From assembly GCF_023283985.1 (NCBI RefSeq), contig NZ_JAKIKU010000003.1, forward strand, positions 434,001 to 498,000: a stretch of DNA of 64,000 nt, given 5' to 3'. Position 1 is the first letter of the stretch. The number at the start of each line of letters is the position of its first letter. Source of the DNA: Shewanella electrodiphila. Its GTDB lineage: Bacteria > Pseudomonadota > Gammaproteobacteria > Enterobacterales > Shewanellaceae. The translations under genes were made by a program, and so were the position numbers. Positions 17,922-26,687 of the stretch are shown in pieces. The notes below the pieces were generated by a model. It made no database searches. It saw only the letters and a list, made by a program, of their open reading frames with translations, and was not told the origin of the DNA.

Positions 17922-19679
17922 ATGCATTATCACATCATTGCTATCGATCCTAAAGCGCATTTATTTGAAGTCACTCAAACAATTAGCAAAGCAAAACTGC
18001 AGCAAACACTGTCATTGCCTTCTTGGTTACCAGGAAGCTACATGATCCGTGATTTTGCAAGAAACCTAATCGATATAAAGGCAATAGATAAAAATGGGCA
18101 ACCAATTGAGGTGCTTCAGCTAGATAAACAAACTTGGCAATGTCAAAACAGCGACAGTTTTATTAACATTTCTTATCAGGTTTACGCTTGGGACTTATCC
18201 GTGCGATCTGCTCACCTAGATACGACTCACGGATTTTTTAATGGCAGCAGTGTTTTCTTATGCGCTGAAGGGCTTGAGCAAGAAAAACACACATTAACCA
18301 TTGAAAAACCAGTATTGCCTGAATTGAGTGATTGGAAACTTGCCACCAGCATGAAACGAACCTCTGGTGAACAATTTGGCTTTGGTGAGTTCTACGCTGG
18401 TAGTTATGATGATTTTATCGATCATCCTGTAGAAATGGGCAACCTCGCGATTGCCAGTTTTGAAGCATGCGGCGTACCTCACGATATCGTTCTCAGCGGT
18501 AAACATCGCGCATCACTACCCCGTTTATGTAAAGACTTAAAAGCCATTTGCGAGTACCAAATAAACCTTTTTGGTGGCAGTGCACCATTTGAGCGATATG
18601 TGTTTCTTACCACAGTATTAGGCAATGGTTTTGGCGGTTTAGAACACAGAGCAAGCACGGCGCTAATGTGTTCAAGAAAAGATTTACCTACTGATATGCA
18701 CCATGAAGTGAATAAAGATTATCGGGTTTATTTATCCTTATGCAGCCATGAATATTTCCACAGTTGGAATGTAAAACGGATTAAGCCTGCTGAATTCACC
18801 CCGTTTGATTTATCCAAAGAAGCTTATACAGAGCAATTATGGGCTTATGAAGGTATCACATCCTACTTTGATGATTTTTTAACTTATCGCAGTGGCTGTG
18901 TCGATCAAACTCAATATCTCACTATGTTAAGCGAGATAATGACTCGAGTGTATCGTTCACAAGGGCGTTTTAAGCAAACCTTAAAATCATCAAGTTTTAA
19001 TGCTTGGACTAAGTTTTATAAACAAGATGAGAATGCCAATAATGCCATTGTGAGTTATTACACTAAAGGCGCCTTGTTCGCCTTATTCTTGGATCTCACC
19101 ATTAGAATTGAAACAGAAGGCAAACAGAGTTTAGATGATGTCATGCGCACGCTTTGGCAAGAGTTCGGTGCAAAAGGAATTGGCACTGAGATTAATACTC
19201 ACCAACAAATTGTCGAAAGCCTGTTAAATCGCAATTGTGACGAGTTATTTGCTTACCTCGATAACACCCAGGATATCCCGCTTGAGCCTTTGCTTAACCA
19301 AGTCGGTATCACACTTCGCCTTAGAGCCAGTGCCGGCAATGCTGATTTAGGCGGTGGAGAAACCAAAGGTTATCAAATAGCATTTGGCGCAAAAACGAAA
19401 CCTGAATCTCTAGGCCTTAAAGTCTTGACGGTTACCCAAAGCAGCCCTGCTCATCAAGCTGGACTGAGCGCGGGTGATTTATTGATCGCAGCAAATAACT
19501 TACAAGTTGATGCGCAATTTGAAGCACAATTACAATCAATGAGTTTGGCCGATGAAGTCACGTTAACTTGGTTTAGAAGAGATGAGTTAATGCAAGGTGT
19601 TATGACAATTAGCTCTGCAATAACTGATACCGTTAGTCTTGATATTCACGACCAAGAAAAACTGAATATTTGGCTGTAA
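17922..19679 (+). CDS. M61-family glycyl-type aminopeptidase with PDZ domain
   Basis: 585 aa. N-terminal beta domain (about 1-170), gluzincin catalytic domain with SHEYFHSWNVKRIKP (HExxH zinc site) near residue 280 and the downstream EGITSYFDDFL (third ligand Glu), then a C-terminal PDZ domain with VTQSSPAHQAGLSAGDLLIA near residue 505. No signal peptide is visible, so probably cytoplasmic. ATG 17922 follows a GGA at 7-nt spacing; the in-frame TTG at 17916 is less likely. Cuts N-terminal Gly/Ala residues in characterised relatives. Confidence 0.9.
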   Translation: MHYHIIAIDPKAHLFEVTQTISKAKLQQTLSLPSWLPGSYMIRDFARNLIDIKAIDKNGQPIEVLQLDKQTWQCQNSDSFINISYQVYAWDLSVRSAHLDTTHGFFNGSSVFLCAEGLEQEKHTLTIEKPVLPELSDWKLATSMKRTSGEQFGFGEFYAGSYDDFIDHPVEMGNLAIASFEACGVPHDIVLSGKHRASLPRLCKDLKAICEYQINLFGGSAPFERYVFLTTVLGNGFGGLEHRASTALMCSRKDLPTDMHHEVNKDYRVYLSLCSHEYFHSWNVKRIKPAEFTPFDLSKEAYTEQLWAYEGITSYFDDFLTYRSGCVDQTQYLTMLSEIMTRVYRSQGRFKQTLKSSSFNAWTKFYKQDENANNAIVSYYTKGALFALFLDLTIRIETEGKQSLDDVMRTLWQEFGAKGIGTEINTHQQIVESLLNRNCDELFAYLDNTQDIPLEPLLNQVGITLRLRASAGNADLGGGETKGYQIAFGAKTKPESLGLKVLTVTQSSPAHQAGLSAGDLLIAANNLQVDAQFEAQLQSMSLADEVTLTWFRRDELMQGVMTISSAITDTVSLDIHDQEKLNIWL

Positions 19680-19765
19680 CGCTATAGCCATGACCTAAAT
19701 ATCAAATAAAAATTGAATACGCTTTTATTTCTGAAGATAAGACATATTCAATTATTTACAGCAAT

Positions 19766-19795
19766 AAAAAAGGTGCCATATAGGCACCTTTTTTT
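19766..19795. terminator. Bidirectional terminator between the M61 gene and csgG
   Basis: A-run, AAGGTGCC-atat-GGCACCTT, T-run. It lies between converging genes and can serve both. Confidence 0.85.
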
Positions 19796-19823
19796 ACTGT
19801 AAATAATGGAGCTTTAACGTGTG

Positions 19824-20675
19824 TTAGCCGCGCTTAATTCTTGCACTCACTCTGGCTTCACTGTGGGCTTCTAACCAATACTTTTGCAAAGTTTCATTTT
19901 GCAGACCTGTGACAGAATCACCTAAGTTCCAAGCACCTTTCCAAATACCATCTGCAATTAAATGTACTACAGCACTTTCAATCGCTGACACAACACAAAG
20001 GCTTACAGGTTCATTTGAGGTGTAACCGACTTCAGCTTCTAGTAAATCTTGAGCGTCAATAAACTTAAATACACCAGCGGTGATTTCTTTTGAAATTACC
20101 GATTTAGTTGTAGTAACACTACTTAAAAGGCGACCAGTTCGAATATCAACTGCACGTAGGTTTACAGTAATACTATCCACACGATACTGACCAGAAGCAC
20201 CAATACCTAAATATCGCGCGCCAGCACCACCTGTTTTGATGTTAGTGTCATAAGCAACAATACCGCCTTCCATCAATACTTGGGCGCTGTTTAATTGAGG
20301 CAGTTTATTCTTATTACCATTTAAGCCAGCACGTAAAATTTTACGCTCGGTTAATAAGTTTTGCAGCCCTTCTCGCTCAACAGGTATAAACCATGCTGAA
20401 TCATTCAATGATTGCGCTAAAAATGCAGTTCCAGATTGCGGCACCGCAGTTGAAAAGTTACTAGACGGGATTGGTTTATATTGACCTGTTTGATCTCTAA
20501 AGTCATAAACTGCAGCAATCATGGCACCTTGAGGAAAAGGCAAGCTGACCAAATCGTAGTAAGTCTCACCTTTTGGCATTAAACTCGATGTTGCGTCTAT
20601 GTCTGCAAACTCATCATCAACAGAAGAACATGCTGTTAACGAAAGAAGAAATAAACTGACTAAAATCTTATTCAT
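19824..20675 (-). CDS. csgG: Curli secretion channel lipoprotein CsgG
   Basis: 283 aa. Lipobox LTACSS (Cys at 16) followed by the CsgG domain: VYDFRDQTGQYKPI, TAFLAQSLNDSAWFIPVEREGLQNLL, QVLMEGGIVAYDTN and VTVNLRAVDIRTGRLLSSV-like strands. Forms the nonameric outer-membrane pore through which curlin subunits leave. Last gene of the curli set, one base after csgF. The terminal 30 residues (SARIKRG end) extend slightly beyond E. coli CsgG (277 aa). Confidence 0.95.
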   Translation of the reverse strand: MNKILVSLFLLSLTACSSVDDEFADIDATSSLMPKGETYYDLVSLPFPQGAMIAAVYDFRDQTGQYKPIPSSNFSTAVPQSGTAFLAQSLNDSAWFIPVEREGLQNLLTERKILRAGLNGNKNKLPQLNSAQVLMEGGIVAYDTNIKTGGAGARYLGIGASGQYRVDSITVNLRAVDIRTGRLLSSVTTTKSVISKEITAGVFKFIDAQDLLEAEVGYTSNEPVSLCVVSAIESAVVHLIADGIWKGAWNLGDSVTGLQNETLQKYWLEAHSEARVSARIKRG

Positions 20676-20676
20676 T

Positions 20677-21084
20677 TTATCCTCCTGTAGACACTAGGCC
20701 GCCGACTTCGATTATCGTCGTTTCACCCGTTAGTAGATCTGTAATATGTACGAGTAACGTTCCATCTTCATTAACAACGTTAATTTCGAAATCATCGGTT
20801 TTAAGATAACCTTCATTACCATTAGCTGCATCATTAAAGAGTTGAGACATTAACCTAGATTCTAACGAACTTGCTAAACGTTCCAAAGCTGTTGGCGCGA
20901 CATATCCCGTTCCACCTGAAGATTCAGGCTCATGATCATTTTGAGCAAGTGCATTATTTAATAAATACTGACCATTTAAGTAGCTACCACCAAAAGCGGG
21001 ATTAACCGGAGTATAAACTAACTGAGTGGCGCTAATATTTGCCGAAAAAACTAACGCCGCGGAAGTAAATAATATTTTTTTCAT
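20677..21084 (-). CDS. csgF: Curli assembly factor CsgF
   Basis: 135 aa from ATG 21084. Signal peptide MKKILFTSAALVFSANISA, then TQLVYTPVNPAFGGSYLNG, the conserved N-terminal CsgF segment that plugs CsgG from the outside, and a C-terminal GGLVSTGG. A longer reading from 21108 would put eight residues before the signal peptide and overlap csgE, so the shorter start is preferred. Chaperones nucleator CsgB at the cell surface. Confidence 0.93.
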   Translation of the reverse strand: MKKILFTSAALVFSANISATQLVYTPVNPAFGGSYLNGQYLLNNALAQNDHEPESSGGTGYVAPTALERLASSLESRLMSQLFNDAANGNEGYLKTDDFEINVVNEDGTLLVHITDLLTGETTIIEVGGLVSTGG

Positions 21085-21097
21085 GTGCGGTCCCTGC

Positions 21098-21688
21098 CTA
21101 TATTTCATCGGGAGCTAAGTCTGGGTCTAAAAAAGCTCCCAAAAGCGCCCGTTCATTTTCCTGTTTAATCACTGTGTTAACTCTTTTCGCAGCATAATTG
21201 GCTTGATCATCCAAGTTTCTACTGATTGGGGAAACAAAGGTGACGAAAATAGTTTTTCGATTCTGTTGAATCAACATTTTACTACCGCTTCTGGCAGTAG
21301 CTTGTTCGATAATAGTAATGCCTGAATGTTTCGTTATTCCGCCAATATCTCTATAAGCCCCGACAAACTGACGATAAAAACGATGCCCAAGACGTGTCAT
21401 TGCACGATTTAGAATGAGTCCATCGATTAAGTCAGTTTCATCTTTAGGAATAGAATCACTCGTATCTTGAGGTTTTACTTTAATTTCTTTTTGTATATTT
21501 TTATCTGTAGCAGAGGTTACAGGCTCTTTAGCATCTTCTTGACGTTGAGCCTGTGTTTGATCAATCACTTCATTTGGAGCTTTATTGATGGTCTCTACTG
21601 TATCCACAGATTGAGATACAGAAGAGTTTTCAGCAAATACGTTGCCTGAAATTAATAGTGATAAAAACATCAAATTGATGTTTTTCAT
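21098..21688 (-). CDS. csgE: Curli secretion specificity factor CsgE with extended N-terminal linker
   Basis: 196 aa against 129 in E. coli. After a signal peptide (SLLISGNVFAEN) comes a charged, Gln/Lys/Asp-rich linker of about 60 residues. The CsgE domain follows (DGLILNRAMTRLGHRFYRQFVGAYRDIG) with SRNLDDQANYAAKRVN near the end. CsgE caps the periplasmic side of CsgG and selects substrates. ATGA overlap with the upstream csgD stop. The linker is unusual for CsgE and is discussed in the findings. Confidence 0.92.
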   Translation of the reverse strand: MKNINLMFLSLLISGNVFAENSSVSQSVDTVETINKAPNEVIDQTQAQRQEDAKEPVTSATDKNIQKEIKVKPQDTSDSIPKDETDLIDGLILNRAMTRLGHRFYRQFVGAYRDIGGITKHSGITIIEQATARSGSKMLIQQNRKTIFVTFVSPISRNLDDQANYAAKRVNTVIKQENERALLGAFLDPDLAPDEI

Positions 21689-22317
21689 ACTCTAACCTCA
21701 TGCATATGAGTTTGTGCCCAAGCAATTGCCTGGCCTCGACTTGAAACACCTATTTTTCTAAAAGCACGATATAAATGTGTTTTAATGGTACTTTCACTGA
21801 CAAACAGTTGGTTAGCAATATCCAAGTTTGTGCTACCTGATAGTAAAGCTTGTAGCACTTCCCTTTCTCTAATCGTCAAGTGCTCACTCTCATCATCAGC
21901 AATATCACTCAATAATGATTTATGTAAATCATTCGGAATAATACTTCTTCCTTTCAATATTTCATTTAATCCACTACTAACTTGACTTAATTCTGCATCA
22001 CAGTAAAAAACACCGGCAGTTGTAGCAGGATGAATTAGAAATTTTGCATCGACTTGCTTAGGAAAGTTTAAAAAAACAGTTTTTACAGCATAATGTTCCC
22101 TTTCTATCAATTTTTGTAATTGATAGACCTGCTGTAAGTCAATTGTCGCTAAATCAAATACGACTAGAGAATTTTGATGAGATGACAGTTGCGAACTCAT
22201 TGTTGCTGGGGTGGCTTTAGCTAACTTCACAAGAAACTCTTGCGGCCAACGACAGTCTAATAAATCAACTAATAACTGAGAACGAGAAACTATCATCCAA
22301 TTGACAACTTTAAACAT
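21685..22317 (-). CDS. csgD: LuxR-type regulator CsgD
   Basis: 210 aa. The N-terminal half is a degenerate receiver-like domain (VVNWMIVSRSQLLVDLL), and the C-terminal LuxR HTH is clear: LTIREREVLQALLSGSTNLD near residue 145 and VSESTIKTHLYRAFRKIGV. It is the likely activator of csgBA and csgDEFG. First gene of csgD-csgE-csgF-csgG; overlaps csgE by 4 nt. Typical CsgD length (216 aa in E. coli). Confidence 0.9.
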   Translation of the reverse strand: MFKVVNWMIVSRSQLLVDLLDCRWPQEFLVKLAKATPATMSSQLSSHQNSLVVFDLATIDLQQVYQLQKLIEREHYAVKTVFLNFPKQVDAKFLIHPATTAGVFYCDAELSQVSSGLNEILKGRSIIPNDLHKSLLSDIADDESEHLTIREREVLQALLSGSTNLDIANQLFVSESTIKTHLYRAFRKIGVSSRGQAIAWAQTHMHEVRV

Positions 22318-22423
22318 TAATTACACTCCATTGTGACTAGATGATTAAATTGAACATGTATTGATAAATCATTTACAAGGTAATCTGACAATCCAAGTAC
22401 AGATAACATTAACTTGTAAAGCA

Positions 22424-22455
22424 AAGAGCTAGCACTTAACAACGTACTAGCTCTT
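22424..22455 (-). terminator. Hairpin between csgA and csgD
   Basis: AAGAGCTAG and CTAGCTCTT form a 9-bp stem with a 14-nt loop, 86 nt past the csgA stop on the minus strand and followed by a loose T-rich tail. Probably ends or attenuates csgBA transcription before csgD. Confidence 0.5.
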
Positions 22456-22540
22456 GTTAAATATTATCAAGGTAGATATGTAATAACTATTAGCCTAACG
22501 GGTGTTTTTACTTACTCCAATAGACGAAAGTATTACGATA

Positions 22541-23857
22541 TTACATGCCTTGGTTAACCGTAATGTTGTTACCCGCACCTGAGGTTACTGCAAATGAACT
22601 GTTACCATTACCTATTTGAGATACCGATACAGTACTACCTGAACTCATGTAACCACCAGCGAATGAAAGGTTGCCTTCACCTGTTTGAATAACTGAAACA
22701 GTGTTAGAGTCACCCATTATTGCACCAGCATATGATTCATTTAAATCACCAGTCTGAACTAAATCAACTGTAGAACCTAAATCATCAGTCAAAGTGAATG
22801 AATAGTTGTCATTACCAGCTTGAGTAACGTTAACCATATCGCCTGCACCGTACTGTTCATTTTCAGCAGTATTTAAATCACCAGTTTGGGTTAATGTTGC
22901 ATGGTCACCAGCACCAAACTGTTGCGAAGAAGCCATGTTGCCTAAACCGCCAGGTGTAGAAGTTTGTACCACGGTAGCTGTATTATCAGTCCCTGATTGT
23001 GTCACCCCTGCCTCATTAGAATCTTCATTTTGAGTTACAGAAGCTTCATTATTATCACCTAATTGTGCAGTAACTGCGGTGTTCGCATTACCAGTCTGAA
23101 CAACGGTAGCCATATTAGAGATAGAGAAATCTTGAGCAGTCGCTGCAATGTTATCGTTACCTGTTTGAGTAATGACTGCAGAAGTATCATCACTACCTGC
23201 ACCTAACAAATGGTTGTCAGTTCGTTGCCCTATTAATGCATCATTACCTGAGCCAGTTTGATTAACAGTACCGACAGCAGCATTAGAAACAACTTGAACA
23301 ATCGCAGCTCTATTAAAGCCAGAACCGCCACCATATTGATTAATCGTTGCCACAGCATTATCTGATTGAGTATTTACTGCAGCTGCATAATCATCATTAC
23401 CGTACTGATTAATTGTTGAATTAGCTGTATCACCACTATCTTGAATAATACGACCCCAGTTGTTATCACCCATTTGAGTAACAGTGGCTGCTGCATCAAG
23501 GCCGTTATTAAATCTTTGTTCAACTGTTGCTAAGTTACCAGCACCAACTGACGTAATTGTCGCTGTTGCAGAATCTGTTGCGTCATGCTGATAAACACTA
23601 CCCATATTTTCAGAACCATCTTGGGTAATAAAAGCATGTGAATTAGTGGTATCAGCTTGTTCAATACTTGCAACACTGTCAGAGCCGTACTGCATAATAG
23701 TCGCATCATTATCCATGCTATTTACGACTTGCGTTACGGTTGCAGACTGGTTCGTCCCCATCTGCTCAACCCATGCTTCATTATCATCGCTAGATGCATT
23801 AACAGAAGATGCTAAAACCGCTGCCGAAACAAGTATTGCTAATTTTGAATATTTCAT
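22541..23857 (-). CDS. csgA: Long curlin (major curli subunit, CsgA type)
   Basis: 438 aa, about three times E. coli CsgA (151 aa). Signal peptide (AAVLASSVNAS), then nearly the whole protein is curlin repeats of the form Q-x-G-x-x-N-x-A-x-V-x-Q (for example QTGNDNIAATAQ, QTGNANTAVTAQ, QYGAGDMVNVTQ), roughly twenty units of about 18-22 residues. Each is expected to add one turn of a beta-solenoid. It follows csgB by 26 nt. The repeats are diverged in the flanking residues, and the acidic loops (GD, GDD, ED) give a strongly acidic protein. Export through CsgG is expected. Confidence 0.9.
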   Translation of the reverse strand: MKYSKLAILVSAAVLASSVNASSDDNEAWVEQMGTNQSATVTQVVNSMDNDATIMQYGSDSVASIEQADTTNSHAFITQDGSENMGSVYQHDATDSATATITSVGAGNLATVEQRFNNGLDAAATVTQMGDNNWGRIIQDSGDTANSTINQYGNDDYAAAVNTQSDNAVATINQYGGGSGFNRAAIVQVVSNAAVGTVNQTGSGNDALIGQRTDNHLLGAGSDDTSAVITQTGNDNIAATAQDFSISNMATVVQTGNANTAVTAQLGDNNEASVTQNEDSNEAGVTQSGTDNTATVVQTSTPGGLGNMASSQQFGAGDHATLTQTGDLNTAENEQYGAGDMVNVTQAGNDNYSFTLTDDLGSTVDLVQTGDLNESYAGAIMGDSNTVSVIQTGEGNLSFAGGYMSSGSTVSVSQIGNGNSSFAVTSGAGNNITVNQGM

Positions 23858-23883
23858 GTCGTCTTTCCCTTTACTGAATTAAA

Positions 23884-24432
23884 TTAAAGATTTCCTTGGG
23901 TTACTTGGTAATTCTTAAAAGCACCCACCTGATGAAACGTTATATCGTGATTTGAGCCTAATTGGTTGATCTCAATATTGTTATAGAAACCAGCTTGGGT
24001 TACTTCAGCATTGTTGTAATCTCCTTCTTGATATAAATCGATAGAAGAACCAACCCCACCTTGCCCAACAAACGCTGTATTATTTGTCCCTATTTGCATT
24101 ATTTGTAATTCTAAATAAGCACCAGTTTGTATTACTTCTGCGCTATTTTCTTGCCCTTGTTGCTGTACATTAAGAAAGTTGCTTTGACCAAATTGATTCA
24201 CGTTTGCCACATTACCTTGCCCAGACTGACTTACAATCAAGTCATTAGACCAACCAAACTGCGTAATTGTTGCCTCGTTAAACCCATGGGACAATTCATC
24301 AATCTCACTGATATCTTGACCTGCAAAACTCGGAAATGATAAGCACAATCCAACAGCACTTAATACGGCCATTTGAAACATACGAAAATTCGCATTATAT
24401 CCATTGCAGATTGAACACTTATTCAAGGTCAT
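23884..24432 (-). CDS. csgB: Curlin nucleator CsgB-like
   Basis: 182 aa, with an ATG preceded by AAGGAGGCAGG (strong Shine-Dalgarno). Signal peptide ending at SFPSFAG, then about seven curlin repeats (QSGQGNVANVNQ, QFGQSNFLNVQQ, QIGTNNTAFVGQ, QEGDYNNAEVTQ). First of two curlin genes, as csgB is in most operons, so I assign the nucleator role. The assignment rests on order and shorter length. Promoter region for csgBA is the roughly 280-bp gap upstream. Confidence 0.8.
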   Translation of the reverse strand: MTLNKCSICNGYNANFRMFQMAVLSAVGLCLSFPSFAGQDISEIDELSHGFNEATITQFGWSNDLIVSQSGQGNVANVNQFGQSNFLNVQQQGQENSAEVIQTGAYLELQIMQIGTNNTAFVGQGGVGSSIDLYQEGDYNNAEVTQAGFYNNIEINQLGSNHDITFHQVGAFKNYQVTQGNL

Positions 24433-24715
24433 GCTTCCTGCCTCCTTGTTTTTCGATGTATATCAATTATGACTTGATATATGAACTTTTAAATCCGCCC
24501 CGAGTATTAAAGGGAGCTATACCAATAGGTTAAAAAAATTCTCAACCCCCACTTTAGTACTAGACTGACAAATAGCACTAATAGAGATAACAAACTGTTA
24601 TTAAAGACAAAAAAAATATTGAGTTACTTAAAGGGGATATTACGAAAGAATGAGGAAGAAACTATAGACGGCAAGAAGCATCGAACTTTATCAAACTCTA
24701 TTGCATTCAAATAAG

Positions 24716-26572
24716 TCAACTTAGCAGTAAGTACATAACCCATATAAGCAGAGTTGCGCACGTACTTTGCCAGAACTTAATTGGGTTTCTTTGAATAAAA
24801 GGAATGAAGGTTTTAGAGTCGGTTTGACTGGGCGTAGTTAAGGCGTGAATGAACTCATTGGTGTCAACAAAACGTAATGATGGCTCAACTGATAAAGCCT
24901 TTTCTAATGCTTTATCCATCCACTCTGGCACCATAGGGTTGGTTTTATACACAGGCACATAGCATAATTTAACAAAATCATTTCGACTATGACACTTGGC
25001 TAATTGACCTTTAAAAGGTGGTTCACCCGCCAGCATTTCATAAGCTATGACTGCAAATGAAAATAAGTCTGCCCTACCATCTGATTGATAACCTAAGATC
25101 ACTTCAGGCGAGGTATAGTCTGCGGTGCCAAGAATTTGATCGCGTTTAAGTGGTGTATTAATTTCAGCTATACCTTTTATATGGCAGGCGCCAAAATCAA
25201 TAATTTTAACCACACCTTCACGAGTGATAAAGATATTGTCAGGTTTCAAATCTTGATGAAGGGTTTCTTTACGGTGAAACGCACGAATACCAGTTTCAAT
25301 TTGTTTTAATAACTGCAGCACATCTTCAACTGGGCCACGTTGATGCTGCACCATCCAATCGGCGAGGCTTAACCCTTGTAAGTATTCAGTAAGATAATAT
25401 AACGCTGACTTATTCAGGTGGTGATCGACGACTTTCACCACATGTTGACTACTTATTCGGTGACCAATCCAACTTTCAAGCATAAAACGCTCAATATAAG
25501 CAGCATCATCAATATAATTAACCGATGGGGTTTTCATGCAGCGTTCTTCGCCCAGCTTATTTTGTACAATATACACCTGGCTTCGCTGACTTTGATGAAG
25601 CACCTTAGTGACTTCATAATCATCCAGCTTCATGCCAACCTCCATGGGTGGCGGAAATGGACGACTAGACAGTTTTTGATATACATCATCGATAGCTTGG
25701 GTGGGCAATTGTTTTATGCTGATAAGTTGTGCACTTAAATTATCGCCACTGTCCAACTCATAAGCTTTATCGACTAGGTTTTGACAAAAGGTTTCACAGG
25801 CATCATCTGTTAATAAAGGGCTACTCTGTTGAAATTTTACTAAACTTTTTAATAATTCATGATCGGTCACCACATCATGAATTCCATCCGTGGTTAGCAA
25901 ATATATGTCATCAAGTTCAATATTAAATTGTTTGTAATCCACCTCTAGATTGACATCCATCCCTAACGCACGGGTTAAGTAACTGGTAAATTCATTAACA
26001 GAAGTACTATGATCGCGGCTAAGTTTAACAAGTTGACCTTGGCGAAAACGATAAATTCTTGAATCACCAGCATGTAACATGTGCGCCGAGCAAGATTTAA
26101 ATACTAATGCGCTGAAGGTACAAACGTAACCTTTACGCGCATCACGATAGTCTTGACCTAAACCATAAAGCCAGCGATTTAATGCTGTTAAAACACGGGT
26201 ACTGGAAGTCAATACGCTCCAAGACTCAGGTGTTGAATAGTAATCAGCGATAAAGTTAGACACACTAATAGCGGATGCCTTAGCACCACCTTCAGCCGCA
26301 CTCACTCCATCGCTGATGACACTCACAATTCCTTTTGTCGTTAAGGTTAATCCCGTAGGTATTTTAATCCCAATTGCATCTTCATTTTCTGGTTTACGGC
26401 CTTTGCTCGACACTTGTCCAGCAAACACGGCTAATGCGCCAGAGATGGGTAATTGTTCTTGTTTTTCTGGGCTAGTTTGAATCGACTTAGATGTGATTTT
26501 AGAAAGGCTAGTCTCATGTTTTGTCATAGCATCAGTTTCAGACTCTACATTTTGTTTAAGATTCAATTGCAT
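24716..26572 (-). CDS. Bifunctional PP2C phosphatase / Ser-Thr protein kinase with C-terminal membrane anchor
   Basis: 618 aa. An N-terminal PP2C-like domain (about 45-290) has GRKPENEDAIG, VISDGVSAAEGGAKAS, HAGDSRIYRF, LLTTDGIHDVV and SGDNLSAQLI, so metal-binding Asp residues are kept. A kinase domain (about 330-585) has HQDLKPDNIFI (catalytic Asp) and IIDFGACH (DFG), with a degenerate Gly loop (LHQSQRSQVYI). A final hydrophobic segment (LLIWVMYLLLS) should anchor it in the inner membrane. It is the last gene of nirB-nirD-narK, 115 nt behind narK. Similar PP2C-kinase genes sit beside nirB/narK in Pseudomonas. The substrate is unknown, but nitrate uptake or reduction is the obvious candidate. 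Confidence 0.88.
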   Translation of the reverse strand: MQLNLKQNVESETDAMTKHETSLSKITSKSIQTSPEKQEQLPISGALAVFAGQVSSKGRKPENEDAIGIKIPTGLTLTTKGIVSVISDGVSAAEGGAKASAISVSNFIADYYSTPESWSVLTSSTRVLTALNRWLYGLGQDYRDARKGYVCTFSALVFKSCSAHMLHAGDSRIYRFRQGQLVKLSRDHSTSVNEFTSYLTRALGMDVNLEVDYKQFNIELDDIYLLTTDGIHDVVTDHELLKSLVKFQQSSPLLTDDACETFCQNLVDKAYELDSGDNLSAQLISIKQLPTQAIDDVYQKLSSRPFPPPMEVGMKLDDYEVTKVLHQSQRSQVYIVQNKLGEERCMKTPSVNYIDDAAYIERFMLESWIGHRISSQHVVKVVDHHLNKSALYYLTEYLQGLSLADWMVQHQRGPVEDVLQLLKQIETGIRAFHRKETLHQDLKPDNIFITREGVVKIIDFGACHIKGIAEINTPLKRDQILGTADYTSPEVILGYQSDGRADLFSFAVIAYEMLAGEPPFKGQLAKCHSRNDFVKLCYVPVYKTNPMVPEWMDKALEKALSVEPSLRFVDTNEFIHALTTPSQTDSKTFIPFIQRNPIKFWQSTCATLLIWVMYLLLS

Positions 26573-26590
26573 CTCAATCCTTTAAAAGTC

Positions 26591-26622
26591 TAACACCGTA
26601 GAGTGAATACAATACGGTGTTA
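26591..26622 (-). terminator. Hairpin between narK and the PP2C-kinase gene
   Basis: TAACACCGTA and TACGGTGTTA form a perfect 10-bp stem with a 12-nt loop. It has no strong T-run on the minus strand, so it may be a transcript stabiliser or a partial terminator lowering the level of the kinase. Confidence 0.55.
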
Positions 26623-26687
26623 GCTGTTGGTATAAAAGCTTAAACACTAGGGCCGGTTCAATGCTTTATGATGATTAACCTAGCGCT

